DNA of 64,000 nucleotides, taken from JANRKB01 sp033763695. Its GTDB lineage: Bacteria; Planctomycetota; Phycisphaerae; Phycisphaerales; UBA1924. Below are positions 1 through 8,705 of the stretch, one piece after another. The notes beneath the pieces are model-generated. The model was given only the letters and a program-made list of their open reading frames with translations. It had not been told where the DNA came from and ran no database searches. Location of the stretch: NCBI GenBank assembly GCA_033763695.1, contig JANRKB010000050.1, positions 1-64,000 of the forward strand, given 5' to 3'. How positions within the stretch are numbered: the first letter of the stretch is position 1; every line of letters starts with the position of its first letter. The position numbers and the translations under genes are program-made.

Positions 1-180
1 CGGTTCGCGTCGCTCATGGTCGTACTGATCTCCTGCGGGCAATCTCCCGACAGGACGTCCAAACCGGAAGGCCAGTCAGAAAGGCCTGATATTGTTGGCG
101 CGTCGCGCGTTCGTGCGATCTGGGCACAAACAGATGACGCACCGCGGGCCGTCGAAAGCCCAGAATGTCGGGAGTTTGCC

Positions 181-1320
181 ATGTCCTTGCACGAAAACCC
201 ATCTGCCGCCTCTGGCTCTTCCGCGGCCGCCTCCGCGCATGACCCCACGCGCTTGCCATCCGATCTGCCCGTGCCCACCGATGACGGGGCGTGCTTGCAC
301 CTCCGCCGCGCCGCGCTCCCCGACATCGCGCTCGCCTGCACCGACGGCACCGTGCGCAAGCTCAGCGACGTCCGCACGCCCACCGTGCTCTTCTTCTATC
401 CGCGCACGGGCGTGCCCGGTCAGCCGCCTTCGCTCGGCTTTGACGGCGAAACCTGGGAGTCCATCCCCGGCGCACGCGGCTGCACGCCGCAGAGCTGCGG
501 CTTCCGCGATCTCTTCGCCCAGTTCCGCGCGCTCGGCGCCGATGTCCTGGGCGTCAGCACCAACACCCGCGAGCACCAGCGCGAGTTCAAGTCGCGCCAG
601 CACATCCCGTTCGACTTCCTCAGCGACAGCGACCTTGCGCTCACCCGCGCGATGAACCTCCCAACCTTTGACTTCCCCGTCGAGTCCGGCGGCCCACAGA
701 CGCTTCTGCGGCGCATGGCGTGGTTCATCGAGCCTGATCTTGGCGGCACGCCGCGCATCCGCAAGGTTTGGTACCCCGTCTTCCCGCCCAATGAGAACGC
801 CAGCCGCGTGCTCGCGTGGCTCACGCAGCGTGCCGCCGTCTCGCTCGTCCCGCGCGGCCCGCAGCACGACGCCTTCGTCCGCGAAGAACTCACCACGCAC
901 TGGCTCGGCACACAGATCTGGTCACGCGGCATCCGCTACGACGCCGATCGCATTCCCGCCGTCATCGCCATGCACAACGCCGCGCCCGTCGGCCTCATTA
1001 CCTACGACTTCCTCGCCGGCGGCACACAGTGCGAAGTCGTCACGCTCAGCACCCGCCTCCAAGACCACGGCATCGCCGCCCGCCTCCTCGAACACGTCGA
1101 GGACATCGCGCGGGCCGCGGGCGCCTGGCGCATCTTCCTCACCACCACCAACGACAACCTCCGCGCCATCGGCGTCTACCAACGCTGCGGCTGGAGTTTC
1201 GCCGCCCTGCACAAGGGCATCGTCGACATGGCCCGCGCCCGCGTGAAACACATCCCGCGCATCGGCATGAACGCCATCCCCGTCCGCGATGAACTGGAGT
1301 TTGAGTTGTGGCTGGGGTGA
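181..1320 (+). CDS. PrxQ/BCP-type peroxiredoxin fused to a GNAT N-acetyltransferase
   Basis: This is a 379-residue two-domain protein. Residues about 40-215 form an AhpC/TSA peroxiredoxin fold, which reduces peroxides with cytosolic thiols. The site GCTPQSCGFRD places a likely peroxidatic Cys101 and resolving Cys106 in the C-x4-C spacing of PrxQ/BCP enzymes. A loop of about 20 residues after YPRTG lengthens the approach to the active site. Residues about 220-379 look like a GNAT acetyltransferase, with the acetyl-CoA region around LQDHGIAARLLEHVEDIARA and a late NLRAIGVYQRCGW. The ATG at 181 is chosen because GGGAG lies 6 nt upstream; the frame stays open back to an ATG at 16. The domain calls are from family motifs. 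That the two domains cooperate is inference, and the acetyl acceptor is unknown. Confidence 0.85.
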   Translation: MSLHENPSAASGSSAAASAHDPTRLPSDLPVPTDDGACLHLRRAALPDIALACTDGTVRKLSDVRTPTVLFFYPRTGVPGQPPSLGFDGETWESIPGARGCTPQSCGFRDLFAQFRALGADVLGVSTNTREHQREFKSRQHIPFDFLSDSDLALTRAMNLPTFDFPVESGGPQTLLRRMAWFIEPDLGGTPRIRKVWYPVFPPNENASRVLAWLTQRAAVSLVPRGPQHDAFVREELTTHWLGTQIWSRGIRYDADRIPAVIAMHNAAPVGLITYDFLAGGTQCEVVTLSTRLQDHGIAARLLEHVEDIARAAGAWRIFLTTTNDNLRAIGVYQRCGWSFAALHKGIVDMARARVKHIPRIGMNAIPVRDELEFELWLG

Positions 1321-1393
1321 TTCATTGTCTTTCGTGCCCGCATCAGTCTTGTGCCTGACCTCTCTTCGCAAGCGAGTCGGCCCGTTTGTGCGG

Positions 1394-1499
1394 TGTCTCG
1401 CACGGCGAAGCCGTGCAGGTGAATAGCGAGGGGTCGCGGCGTAGCCGCACCCCTCGAACGCGGCGCGCCCCACGCCCGGCACCGCGCAGCGGTGCGGCC
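1394..1499 (+). repeat. REP-like hairpin repeat, left copy flanking the RAYT gene
   Basis: This 106-bp block is identical to 2184-2289. It holds three inverted repeats: GCACGGC-gaa-GCCGTGC, a GGGGT(c)GCGGC/GCCGCACCCC stem, and GCACCGC-gca-GCGGTGC. Its right end lies 22 bp before the transposase ATG. REP-associated transposases are known to sit between such palindromes. Confidence 0.85.
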
Positions 1500-1521
1500 A
1501 TCGTCGATGTACGCTGCGCCC

Positions 1522-1974
1522 ATGGCTGCAACGCTCACGAGCATCCTGCTTCACGTCACATTCTCGACGAAGCATCGCGAACCGATCATTCCCCTCGATC
1601 TTCGTGACGACCTCTTCCGCTTCATCGGCGGCGTCTGCCGCGAGATGAACTCGCCACTTCTCCACGCGGGCGGAACACAAGACCACATTCATCTGCTTCT
1701 CAGCCTTGCAAAGACAACGTCAGTTGCAGACTTGATGCTGCACGTCAAACGTTCAAGCTCCGCGTGGATCAAGAACCAACGCCCGGGTCTTCACCTCTTC
1801 GCGTGGCAAGATGGCTACTTCGCGTTCTCCGTCGGGCACGAGAGTGTTGATGCCGTGCGTGCGTATCTCGATCGCCAGGACGAGCATCATCGCAGCACAA
1901 CGTTTCAGGAAGAGACGCTTGCGTTTCTCACGAAGTACGGTGTGACGTTTGACCTTCGCTATCTGTGGGAATGA
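1522..1974 (+). CDS. REP-associated tyrosine transposase (RAYT, IS200/IS605 TnpA-like)
   Basis: This is a 150-residue Y1 single-strand DNA transposase. The metal-binding HUH motif is visible as HIH (His55, His57), and the likely nucleophile is Tyr115 in AYLDRQDEHH, which also carries the downstream Gln. The N-terminus (ILLHVTFSTKHREPII) matches the usual start of the family, so ATG 1522 is preferred over an in-frame GTG at 1492 that lies inside the repeat. The gene is flanked by identical hairpin repeats, and an inverted relative begins 8 bp after its stop. No TnpB is present. Family knowledge says RAYTs nick and move REP/REPIN palindromes. The reading frame is intact and its G+C looks lower than that of its neighbours. 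Confidence 0.88.
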   Translation: MAATLTSILLHVTFSTKHREPIIPLDLRDDLFRFIGGVCREMNSPLLHAGGTQDHIHLLLSLAKTTSVADLMLHVKRSSSAWIKNQRPGLHLFAWQDGYFAFSVGHESVDAVRAYLDRQDEHHRSTTFQEETLAFLTKYGVTFDLRYLWE

Positions 1975-1981
1975 TGCCGCC

Positions 1982-2076
1982 GCACCGCTGCGCGGTGCAG
2001 AAAGATCGTCGGGCTCGCTCGTGGGGTGTCGCTGCGCGACGACCCCACGCTACTCACCTCCACCGCTTCGCGGTGG
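1982..2076 (-). repeat. REP-like hairpin repeat, inverted copy downstream of the RAYT gene
   Basis: Read on the minus strand, this block repeats the architecture of the flanking copies but with a diverged sequence. It has an outer CACCGCGAAGCGGTG hairpin, the word GGTGAGTAGCG, a central GGGGTCGTCGCG stem and a closing GCACCGCGCAGCGGTGC hairpin. It shares layout rather than identity with 1394-1499. Confidence 0.7.
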
Positions 2077-2183
2077 AAGGTAGACCGCGCTGTGGTTTCT
2101 TCTGTTTGTTTCGAGCGATTGGATCAATCAAGACTGCGAATCGAATCCGACGGACACCGCGTCTTCAACTGATCGGAATAGAT

Positions 2184-2289
2184 TGTCTCGCACGGCGAAG
2201 CCGTGCAGGTGAATAGCGAGGGGTCGCGGCGTAGCCGCACCCCTCGAACGCGGCGCGCCCCACGCCCGGCACCGCGCAGCGGTGCGGCC
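2184..2289 (+). repeat. REP-like hairpin repeat, right copy flanking the RAYT gene
   Basis: This is an exact 106-bp duplicate of 1394-1499 in the same orientation, 790 bp away. Together the two copies bound an 896-bp unit (1394-2289) containing the transposase and one inverted relative. Perfect identity suggests recent duplication or movement. The rest of 1975-2416 holds no gene that I can see. Confidence 0.85.
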
Positions 2290-2416
2290 CGGGGGAAGCG
2301 TTGGTTTCGTCGGTAGAATCCCCGATTCGTGGTCAAACCCTCGGAATCGCGTCACTTCTGTTGCCGTTCTCTGGCATTTGCACGAATCAGGGTTAGATTT
2401 GGTGAACGGAGGCTCC

Positions 2417-3025
2417 ATGCTTCGCACCCAACTGACTCTCGCCGCGTTCGCTGTCGCTGTCCCGTCGGTCGTTTTCGGACAAGCGTTCATGTACACCAGT
2501 CAGGAGCGGAGCATTTATGCCCAAGCTGGAAGCGATTCCGCGTCCCTTTCCGCTTCGGATTTCTTGACCTTCGACCAGCGCGTGAGCCGAGCCTTGGGTA
2601 ATACGGGCGCAGGCTCTGAACAAAGTTCGAGCCTCCTCGAAGGGTCCATTTCGCTGTTCGGCGACCTCGGAACGACTGTTTGGGGAGTTACGACGAATCG
2701 TGCCCGCGGCGTCTTCGACGTCTCCTTCACCCTCACCCAAGCCACGGACATCCGGTTCTTTTACGTCGTCAACGCGGTATGGAACTTCACGATTTGGACG
2801 CCCTCCGGTTCGCAGGTCATCGCGACCTCTACCGACCTTGGCGGCATCTACGACGATCGCGTGAGCCACTTCGCCGCGGGTACCTATCGCCTCCGCGCCG
2901 ATGCCGATGTCACCAACGGCCAATCGGGCAACATTACCGTCGAAATGACGATCATCCCCGCACCGGCGAGCCTCACGCTCGCCGCCGGTGCAGGCCTAGT
3001 GTCATGTCGTCGGCGTCGCCGCTGA
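2417..3025 (+). CDS. secreted protein with a PEP-CTERM-like C-terminal sorting tail
   Basis: This is a 202-residue protein of unknown function. It has an N-terminal signal peptide (LTLAAFAVAVPSVVFG, cleavage near residue 22), a beta-rich middle and a C-terminal tail. The tail reads PAPASL, then a short hydrophobic Ala/Gly/Val stretch, then RRRRR, which is the order of PEP-CTERM-type sorting signals handled by an exosortase/archaeosortase. The ATG at 2417 has GGAGG 5 nt upstream. The region around residues 110-185 (ATDIRFFYVV to GTYRLRADA) resembles small carbohydrate-binding-like beta domains, but I do not assign a family. It probably ends up at the cell surface or outside the cell. Confidence 0.7.
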   Translation: MLRTQLTLAAFAVAVPSVVFGQAFMYTSQERSIYAQAGSDSASLSASDFLTFDQRVSRALGNTGAGSEQSSSLLEGSISLFGDLGTTVWGVTTNRARGVFDVSFTLTQATDIRFFYVVNAVWNFTIWTPSGSQVIATSTDLGGIYDDRVSHFAAGTYRLRADADVTNGQSGNITVEMTIIPAPASLTLAAGAGLVSCRRRRR

Positions 3026-3106
3026 CTCGGTCACGTCCAGACGCCACGCCTCGGTCGCTCAGGCCATTTCCGGCCTCCGTTGTCCGTCTCTCACTATGAT
3101 CCGCTC

Positions 3107-4639
3107 ATGACCTCTGCCGTCACCGGATCACCCCACACCCACGCTCGCCGCCCCGTCGCGCACGCTGTCCAGCGTTGCATTAATCCCGACTGCCGCTTCG
3201 AGGCCGACGTGATGCAGGTGCTGGTCGGCTGCCCCAAGTGCCACGCGTTGCTCGACGTGGTCTATGACTGGCCCGCGGGCACGCCGCGCACCTGGGAACT
3301 CTTCGAGCATCGCTCGGGCACCAGCGGCCCGCGCACCTACGCCGGCTCGGACAACTCCACCGACTCCATGCTCGATTTCAGCGGCGTGTGGCGCTTCCGC
3401 GAACTCCTCCCCTTCTACGACGACACCCGCAAGATCGTCACCGTCGGCGAAGGCCGCACCAACCTGCAGAAGGCCGACCAACTCGCGCCGCTCATCGGCA
3501 TCGACGCTGCCTCCGGCGGCAAACTCTATCTGCAATACGAAGGCTTCAACCCCAGCGGCTCGTTCAAAGACAACGGCATGGCCGCCGCCTTCACCCACGC
3601 CCGCATGGTCGGCGCATCGCGCGTCGCCTGCGCCAGCACCGGCAACACCTCCGCCTCCCTCGCCCTCTACGCCGCACTCACCGCGATGAAGTGCTTCGTC
3701 TTCATCGGCGACGGCAAGATCGCCTACGGCAAACTCTCCCAAGCCCTCGAGTACGGCGGACGCACGCTGCAAGTCGCTGGCGACTTTGACGCCTGCCTCG
3801 CCCGCGTACGTCAGATCGCCGAGACCATGCCGCAGTACGGCGTGTATCTCATGAACAGCGTCAACCCCTTCCGCCTCGAAGGGCAGAAGACGATCATGTA
3901 TCGCGTGCTCGAAGGCCTCGATTGGCAAGTGCCCGACTGGATCGTCGTCCCCGGCGGCAACCTTGGCAACTGCTCCGCCTTCGGCAAGGCGTTCATCGAA
4001 CTGATGGAACTGGGCCTCATCAAGAAGGTGCCGCGCCTCGCCGTTATCAACGCCCACGGCGCACGCACGCTCGATCGCGTCACCAACGAACTGCACGTGC
4101 GCTGGGAGCAACTCAGCGGCGACACCTGCAACGGCCGCCAGGGAGCGCTCATGCGCGGCGGGCGCTACGACACCAGCACCGTCAAGGCCGAATACCTCCG
4201 CATGGACGCGGCACACGAGAACGCCCACACCGTCGCCACCGCGATCGAGATCAATCGCCCCGTCAACCTGCCCAAGGCGCTCCGTGCTCTGGACGCCATG
4301 GGCGGCGTCGTCCGCAGCGTGCCCGATGATCTCATCGTCGAAGGCAAGGCCATGGTTGGTCGCTATGGCTTCGGCTGCGAGCCCGCCAGCGGCGCGAGCG
4401 TCTCCGGCGCACGCCTGCTCATCAACGAAGGCGTCATCAAGCCGCACGAGACGGTCGTGTGCATCCTCACCGGCCACGTGCTCAAGGACCCCGACGTCAC
4501 GGTGAACTACCACACCGGCGTCAACATGAAGGCGTCGGCGGTGAATCTCGACGATTCGCATCCGACCGGTCGCTTCAGCAATCCGCCGATCAAGGTCGCC
4601 GACGACATTGATGCGATTCTGAAGGCAATGGGCGTCTGA
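3107..4639 (+). CDS. thrC: threonine synthase
   Basis: This 510-residue PLP enzyme converts O-phosphohomoserine to threonine in the cytosol. The PLP lysine is likely Lys154 in NPSGSFKDNG. A Ser/Thr-dehydratase-type fold follows, with ASTGNTSASLALY and the glycine-rich phosphate loop PGGNLGN. The N-terminus carries four cysteines (24, 29, 42, 45, as CINPDC and CPKC), a zinc-ribbon-like element seen in one branch of threonine synthases. The ATG at 3107 is preferred to an in-frame TTG at 3080. The pathway partners lysC and hom lie at 60.2-62.8 kb rather than next door. Confidence 0.9.
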   Translation: MTSAVTGSPHTHARRPVAHAVQRCINPDCRFEADVMQVLVGCPKCHALLDVVYDWPAGTPRTWELFEHRSGTSGPRTYAGSDNSTDSMLDFSGVWRFRELLPFYDDTRKIVTVGEGRTNLQKADQLAPLIGIDAASGGKLYLQYEGFNPSGSFKDNGMAAAFTHARMVGASRVACASTGNTSASLALYAALTAMKCFVFIGDGKIAYGKLSQALEYGGRTLQVAGDFDACLARVRQIAETMPQYGVYLMNSVNPFRLEGQKTIMYRVLEGLDWQVPDWIVVPGGNLGNCSAFGKAFIELMELGLIKKVPRLAVINAHGARTLDRVTNELHVRWEQLSGDTCNGRQGALMRGGRYDTSTVKAEYLRMDAAHENAHTVATAIEINRPVNLPKALRALDAMGGVVRSVPDDLIVEGKAMVGRYGFGCEPASGASVSGARLLINEGVIKPHETVVCILTGHVLKDPDVTVNYHTGVNMKASAVNLDDSHPTGRFSNPPIKVADDIDAILKAMGV

Positions 4640-4677
4640 TTCGTCACCAGAGTGTTCGTCCTCGGAGTGTCCGCACC

Positions 4678-5433
4678 ATGGTTATGCAGGCTCACGGCAT
4701 TCTTTCGTTGCGTACATGGCTTGGTCACGCGGCATTCTTCGCCGCCGTTGCTGTGAGCGCGCTCATGCTCTCCGGCTGCGCCGCCGCGTCCAAGGACCCG
4801 GCCTCACGCGACGCGCGATACGTCTATTGCATCCTCAAGACCGGCCCGCAGAGCGCGAGCAAGACGCGCGAGGAACGAGAGAAGATCTTCAAAGGCCACA
4901 TGGCCAACATGCAGCGCCTCGCCGACGAGGGCACGCTGATCATCGCCGGTCCGTACAGCGAGCCGCACGATCGCACGCTCCGTGGCATCTTCCTCTTCAA
5001 CGTCTCGACCGTCGCCGAGGCCCAGGCGCTCGTCGCCACTGATCCGGGCGTGACCGCGGGCGTCTTCGCGCCCAGCCTCTTCGCTGTCGAAGGTTCACCA
5101 GTGCTTCGCGACATGCCCGAGATCGAACGCGCATTCCTCAAGTCGCAAGGAACACCCACGCCCAAGCCCGGCGAGCCGCCACCCAACATCCGCGCGTATG
5201 TGATGCTCAGCGGCCCCGACCACGACGCCGCCCGAGCTCTGCTGCTGGGTTCGTCGCTGCGTGGCACAATCGTCTGGAGCATCCGTCTGGCCGACACCGG
5301 CGGCGGCGTGTTCATCATCGACGCTGACAAGCCCGACATGGTCCGCGCCGCGCTTCCCTCCGCGGCCGCAGCCGGCTTGACCATCGACGGCTGGTGGTCC
5401 ACCAAGTCGCTTGAGCGTCTGCCGCGACAGTAA
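4678..5433 (+). CDS. lipoprotein with a YCII-related domain
   Basis: This is a 251-residue protein. A hydrophobic N-terminal stretch ends in the lipobox LMLSGC, so it is probably exported and lipid-anchored. Residues about 45-125 resemble the YCII (YciI-like) alpha/beta fold, including FKGHMANMQRLADEGTLIIA. The C-terminal half (residues 160-245, from RAYVMLSG) may be a second, more divergent copy. YciI-like proteins are usually small and cytosolic, so an exported form is unusual. The gene starts 38 bp after thrC on the same strand and converges on gatB with a 21-bp gap. Its function is unknown. Confidence 0.65.
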   Translation: MVMQAHGILSLRTWLGHAAFFAAVAVSALMLSGCAAASKDPASRDARYVYCILKTGPQSASKTREEREKIFKGHMANMQRLADEGTLIIAGPYSEPHDRTLRGIFLFNVSTVAEAQALVATDPGVTAGVFAPSLFAVEGSPVLRDMPEIERAFLKSQGTPTPKPGEPPPNIRAYVMLSGPDHDAARALLLGSSLRGTIVWSIRLADTGGGVFIIDADKPDMVRAALPSAAAAGLTIDGWWSTKSLERLPRQ

Positions 5434-5454
5434 CGCCGCAAACGCCCGAGCACA

Positions 5455-7056
5455 TCACGTCAGGTGTTTGAGCAGTTCCTCGCGGATCGTCTTGGCGTCC
5501 GCGCTGCCGCCGCTCAGCTTCATCACCGCGCCGACCAGGCGACCGATCGCCGCCTGCTTGCCCGCCCGCACATCCGCCGCGGCCTGCGCGTTCTCGGTCA
5601 CCGCCTGCTCGATCCAACGCTTCATCGCCGCATCGTCGCGCACGATGAGCATCCCGCGGCTCGTCGCCAGCGCCTCGGCATCGGCCTTGGGATCCTCGCA
5701 CAGCAGCCCGAAGAGCTCATCCGCGTTGCCCGGGTTCACCCGTCCCTGCTCGCGCAGTGCGGCGACCGCCGCGACCGCGCTCGGCGTGATTCCCAGTTCG
5801 TGAATCATCACGCCGCGCTCGTTCGCACGCTTGGCGCCCGACTGCAGCAGAAAGTTCGCCGCCAGTTTGCCCGCCCGGACGCGCTCCACGCCCCGCGCGA
5901 CGAGCTGCTCCACGCACGCCTCGTAGAAGAAGCAAGTGTCGCGCTCATCGACCAGCGCCGCCGCTTCCTTCGTGCCAAGATCAAAGTCGTTCACATAGCG
6001 TGCGAATCGTGACGGCGGCAGTTCCGGCACCTGGCTCCGCAGCCGGTCGATCCACGCCTGATCGATGATCACCGGCGGCAGATCCGGATCCGGGAAATAG
6101 CGATAGTCGTGCGCGTCTTCCTTCTCGCGCTGCACAAACGTCACGCCGCGCGCATCGTCCCAGCCGCGCGTCACCTTCATGCCGCGCCCCATCTCGCGCC
6201 CGTCCGCCACCCATCGACGCGGCTGCTCGGCGGCTTCGAACTCAATCGCCCCCTTGAGCGACTTGAACGAGTTGAGGTTCTTCACTTCCACGATCGGCGT
6301 CTTGACCGTGTGCCCGTTGTGCAGCGTCAGCACGCAGTTGATGTTGGGCTCAAAGCGCATGTGCCCGCGCTGCATCACGCCTTCGCTCACGCCCAGGAAC
6401 CGGCAGATGTTTCGCAGCGTGCGCGCAAACGCCACGCACTGCTCCGCGCTCGTGAAGTCCGGCTGCGTCACGATCTCCAGCAGCGGCGTGCCCGCGCGAT
6501 TCAGATCCACGATCGAGCAGTCAATCGCGTGCCCGCCCGGCGCTTCGTGCAGCAGTTTGCCCGCGTCCTCTTCCAGATGCGCGCGGATGATCCCGATCCG
6601 CGTCGTCGGCAGGTTCGGGTCGATACGGCCCTGCTCGTCCGTCCCCGGCACATCAATGCTGCCGTCAAAGCAGATCGGCAGGTCGTACTGGCTGATCTGA
6701 TACGCCTTGGGCAGGTCGGGGTAGAAGTAGCTCTTGCGATCCCACTTGGTCCGCGGCGCGATGGCACAGTTGAGCGCCAGGCCCACCTTGATCGACATCT
6801 CCACCGCCGCCAGATTCATCACCGGCAGTGCCCCCGGCAGCGCGAGCACCACCGGATCGATCAGCGTGTTGGGCGCAAGCGAGTGCGGATCAGCAGCTTC
6901 GCCGTGCGCTCCCGCGAGCGCGCCGGAATGGATCGCCGCCGCGGCCGGGTTCGCCACGCGTGTGAACATCTTCGTCTGCGTCGCGAGTTCGACGTGGACT
7001 TCCATGCCGATCATCAGTTGAACGTGCGCGATGGCGTTGGCGCGGGTGGCGGTCAT
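5455..7056 (-). CDS. gatB: aspartyl/glutamyl-tRNA amidotransferase subunit B
   Basis: This 533-residue protein is the tRNA-binding kinase subunit of GatCAB, which turns Glu-tRNA(Gln) or Asp-tRNA(Asn) into Gln-tRNA or Asn-tRNA. The start MIGMEVHVELATQTKMF matches the family's conserved opening. EIVTQPDF and KEDAHDYRYFPDPDLPP are signature motifs of the catalytic cradle. The last 150 residues are the helical/YqeY tail. ATG 7056 places the conserved opening about 15 residues in; upstream codons look like noise. gatA and gatC are not in the window, so the complex is encoded at more than one locus. It is transcribed divergently from the aminopeptidase gene. Confidence 0.93.
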   Translation of the reverse strand: MTATRANAIAHVQLMIGMEVHVELATQTKMFTRVANPAAAAIHSGALAGAHGEAADPHSLAPNTLIDPVVLALPGALPVMNLAAVEMSIKVGLALNCAIAPRTKWDRKSYFYPDLPKAYQISQYDLPICFDGSIDVPGTDEQGRIDPNLPTTRIGIIRAHLEEDAGKLLHEAPGGHAIDCSIVDLNRAGTPLLEIVTQPDFTSAEQCVAFARTLRNICRFLGVSEGVMQRGHMRFEPNINCVLTLHNGHTVKTPIVEVKNLNSFKSLKGAIEFEAAEQPRRWVADGREMGRGMKVTRGWDDARGVTFVQREKEDAHDYRYFPDPDLPPVIIDQAWIDRLRSQVPELPPSRFARYVNDFDLGTKEAAALVDERDTCFFYEACVEQLVARGVERVRAGKLAANFLLQSGAKRANERGVMIHELGITPSAVAAVAALREQGRVNPGNADELFGLLCEDPKADAEALATSRGMLIVRDDAAMKRWIEQAVTENAQAAADVRAGKQAAIGRLVGAVMKLSGGSADAKTIREELLKHLT

Positions 7057-7170
7057 GGCGGCATGGTAGCGACCCGGTTCTGAGTGCCGCACGCGCCGTG
7101 CCGTGCCCCCTCGCTCGCTATCCTTCCTCTCTTCCCGAGCGTTCGTGGTTCCCGTCATTGTGGAGCAGTC

Positions 7171-8667
7171 ATGTTCGAATCCATCCGCGTCGCCAAGCGT
7201 TCCGCCCTCGTCGCCGACACCATCGTCCTGGGCTACTTCCAGGGCAACAAGCCCGACGCCAAGTCGCTCGGCGTCGACGCCCGGTCCGGAACAAGCGCAA
7301 TCGCCGACGCAGCCAGCCGCCCCGAGGCGACCGGCGAATCCGGCTCGATGAGCGAGGCCTTCGTCACCACCAAGGCCGGCACGCGTCGCGTCATCCTGCT
7401 CGGTCTGGGCAAGTCCGAGTCCTTCGAGCCCGGCACGCTGCGTCACGTCGCGGGCGTCATCGGTCGCCGCCTCGTCGCGATCAAGAGCGCCTCAGTCGGC
7501 TTCGCGCTCGACGCCGCCATCAAGCACGCCAAGGGCGATGAACACGCCGTCGCGTCCGCCATCGGCGAAGGCCTCGGCCTGCTCGGCTGGGTCTGCGATC
7601 ACTTCCGCGGCAAGGCCACCACGCTCCCCGCGCGTCCCAAGCTCAGCATCCACGCCGAGGGCGCATTCGCCGACGGCGTCGCCCGCGGCCTCGCCCTCGC
7701 CGAAAGCACCAACTACTGCCGCACCCTCAGCCAGACCCCGCCCAACATCGCCACGCCCGCGTGGATCGCCGACCAGGCCAAGAAGCTTGCCCGCAAGACC
7801 GGCCTGAAGATCAAGATCTTCGCCGGTCAGGATCTCGTCCGCGAGCGCTTCGAGGGCCTCATCAACGTCGGCAAGGCCAGCGAGAACAAGCCCTGCATGA
7901 TCCGTCTCGAATACGCCCCCCGCGGCAGTTCGGGCAAGAAGCCGCTCGTCCTCGTCGGCAAGACCATGACCTACGACACCGGCGGCCTCTCCCTCAAGAT
8001 CAACAACGGCATGGTCGGCATGAAGCGCGACAAGGACGGCGGCTGTGCCGTGCTCGGCGCGATGCACGCCATCGCCACCACCATCCAGCCCAACCGCCCC
8101 GTGGTCGCGCTCCTCGCCGTCGCCGAAAACTCCATCAGCGATGAGGCCTATCGCCCCGACGACGTCCTCACCTATCGCAACGGCGTGACCGTCGAAGTCA
8201 CCAACACCGACGCCGAAGGCCGCCTCGTTCTCGCCGACGCCCTCTGCTGGGCCTGCGAGAAGGAGAACCCCCAGGCGATCATCGACCTCGCCACCCTCAC
8301 CGGCGGCGTCGTCACCGCGCTGGGCTCCACCTACGCCGGCCTCTTCTGCGAGGACGACAAGCTCCGCGCCAAGGTCGAAGCCGCTGCGGGCGCCGCGGGC
8401 GAGCGCGTCTGGCGCCTGCCGATGCACGCCGAATACCGCGACATGATGAAGTCGCCCATCGCCGACATCCTCAACAGCAACCCCAACCGCAAGGCCCACG
8501 CCGGCCAGGGCGCGGCGTTCCTCTCCTACTTCGTCACCGACAAGACCCCGTGGTGCCACCTCGACATCGCCGGTGTTCACGTCGCCGAACGCAACGCCGG
8601 TGCCTTCATCGAAGGCCCCACCGGTTGGGGTGTTCGCCTGCTTGCGAATCTCGCAGAGGACTTCTAA
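7171..8667 (+). CDS. pepA: leucyl aminopeptidase (M17, PepA family)
   Basis: This 498-residue cytosolic metallo-aminopeptidase removes N-terminal residues from peptides. The two-metal site is visible: VGKTMTYDTGG near residue 262 supplies the Lys and first Asp, and NTDAEGRLVLADAL near residue 343 is the family signature with Asp, Glu and the catalytic Arg. The N-terminal macrodomain-like part fills residues 1-170. Length matches the family norm of about 500. ATG 7171 has TGGAG upstream. tsaE follows after 38 bp on the same strand, so the two are probably co-transcribed. Confidence 0.93.
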   Translation: MFESIRVAKRSALVADTIVLGYFQGNKPDAKSLGVDARSGTSAIADAASRPEATGESGSMSEAFVTTKAGTRRVILLGLGKSESFEPGTLRHVAGVIGRRLVAIKSASVGFALDAAIKHAKGDEHAVASAIGEGLGLLGWVCDHFRGKATTLPARPKLSIHAEGAFADGVARGLALAESTNYCRTLSQTPPNIATPAWIADQAKKLARKTGLKIKIFAGQDLVRERFEGLINVGKASENKPCMIRLEYAPRGSSGKKPLVLVGKTMTYDTGGLSLKINNGMVGMKRDKDGGCAVLGAMHAIATTIQPNRPVVALLAVAENSISDEAYRPDDVLTYRNGVTVEVTNTDAEGRLVLADALCWACEKENPQAIIDLATLTGGVVTALGSTYAGLFCEDDKLRAKVEAAAGAAGERVWRLPMHAEYRDMMKSPIADILNSNPNRKAHAGQGAAFLSYFVTDKTPWCHLDIAGVHVAERNAGAFIEGPTGWGVRLLANLAEDF

Positions 8668-8705
8668 GGCTGACGCGGCACCATTTCGCCCCTACAAATC
8701 TGGCG

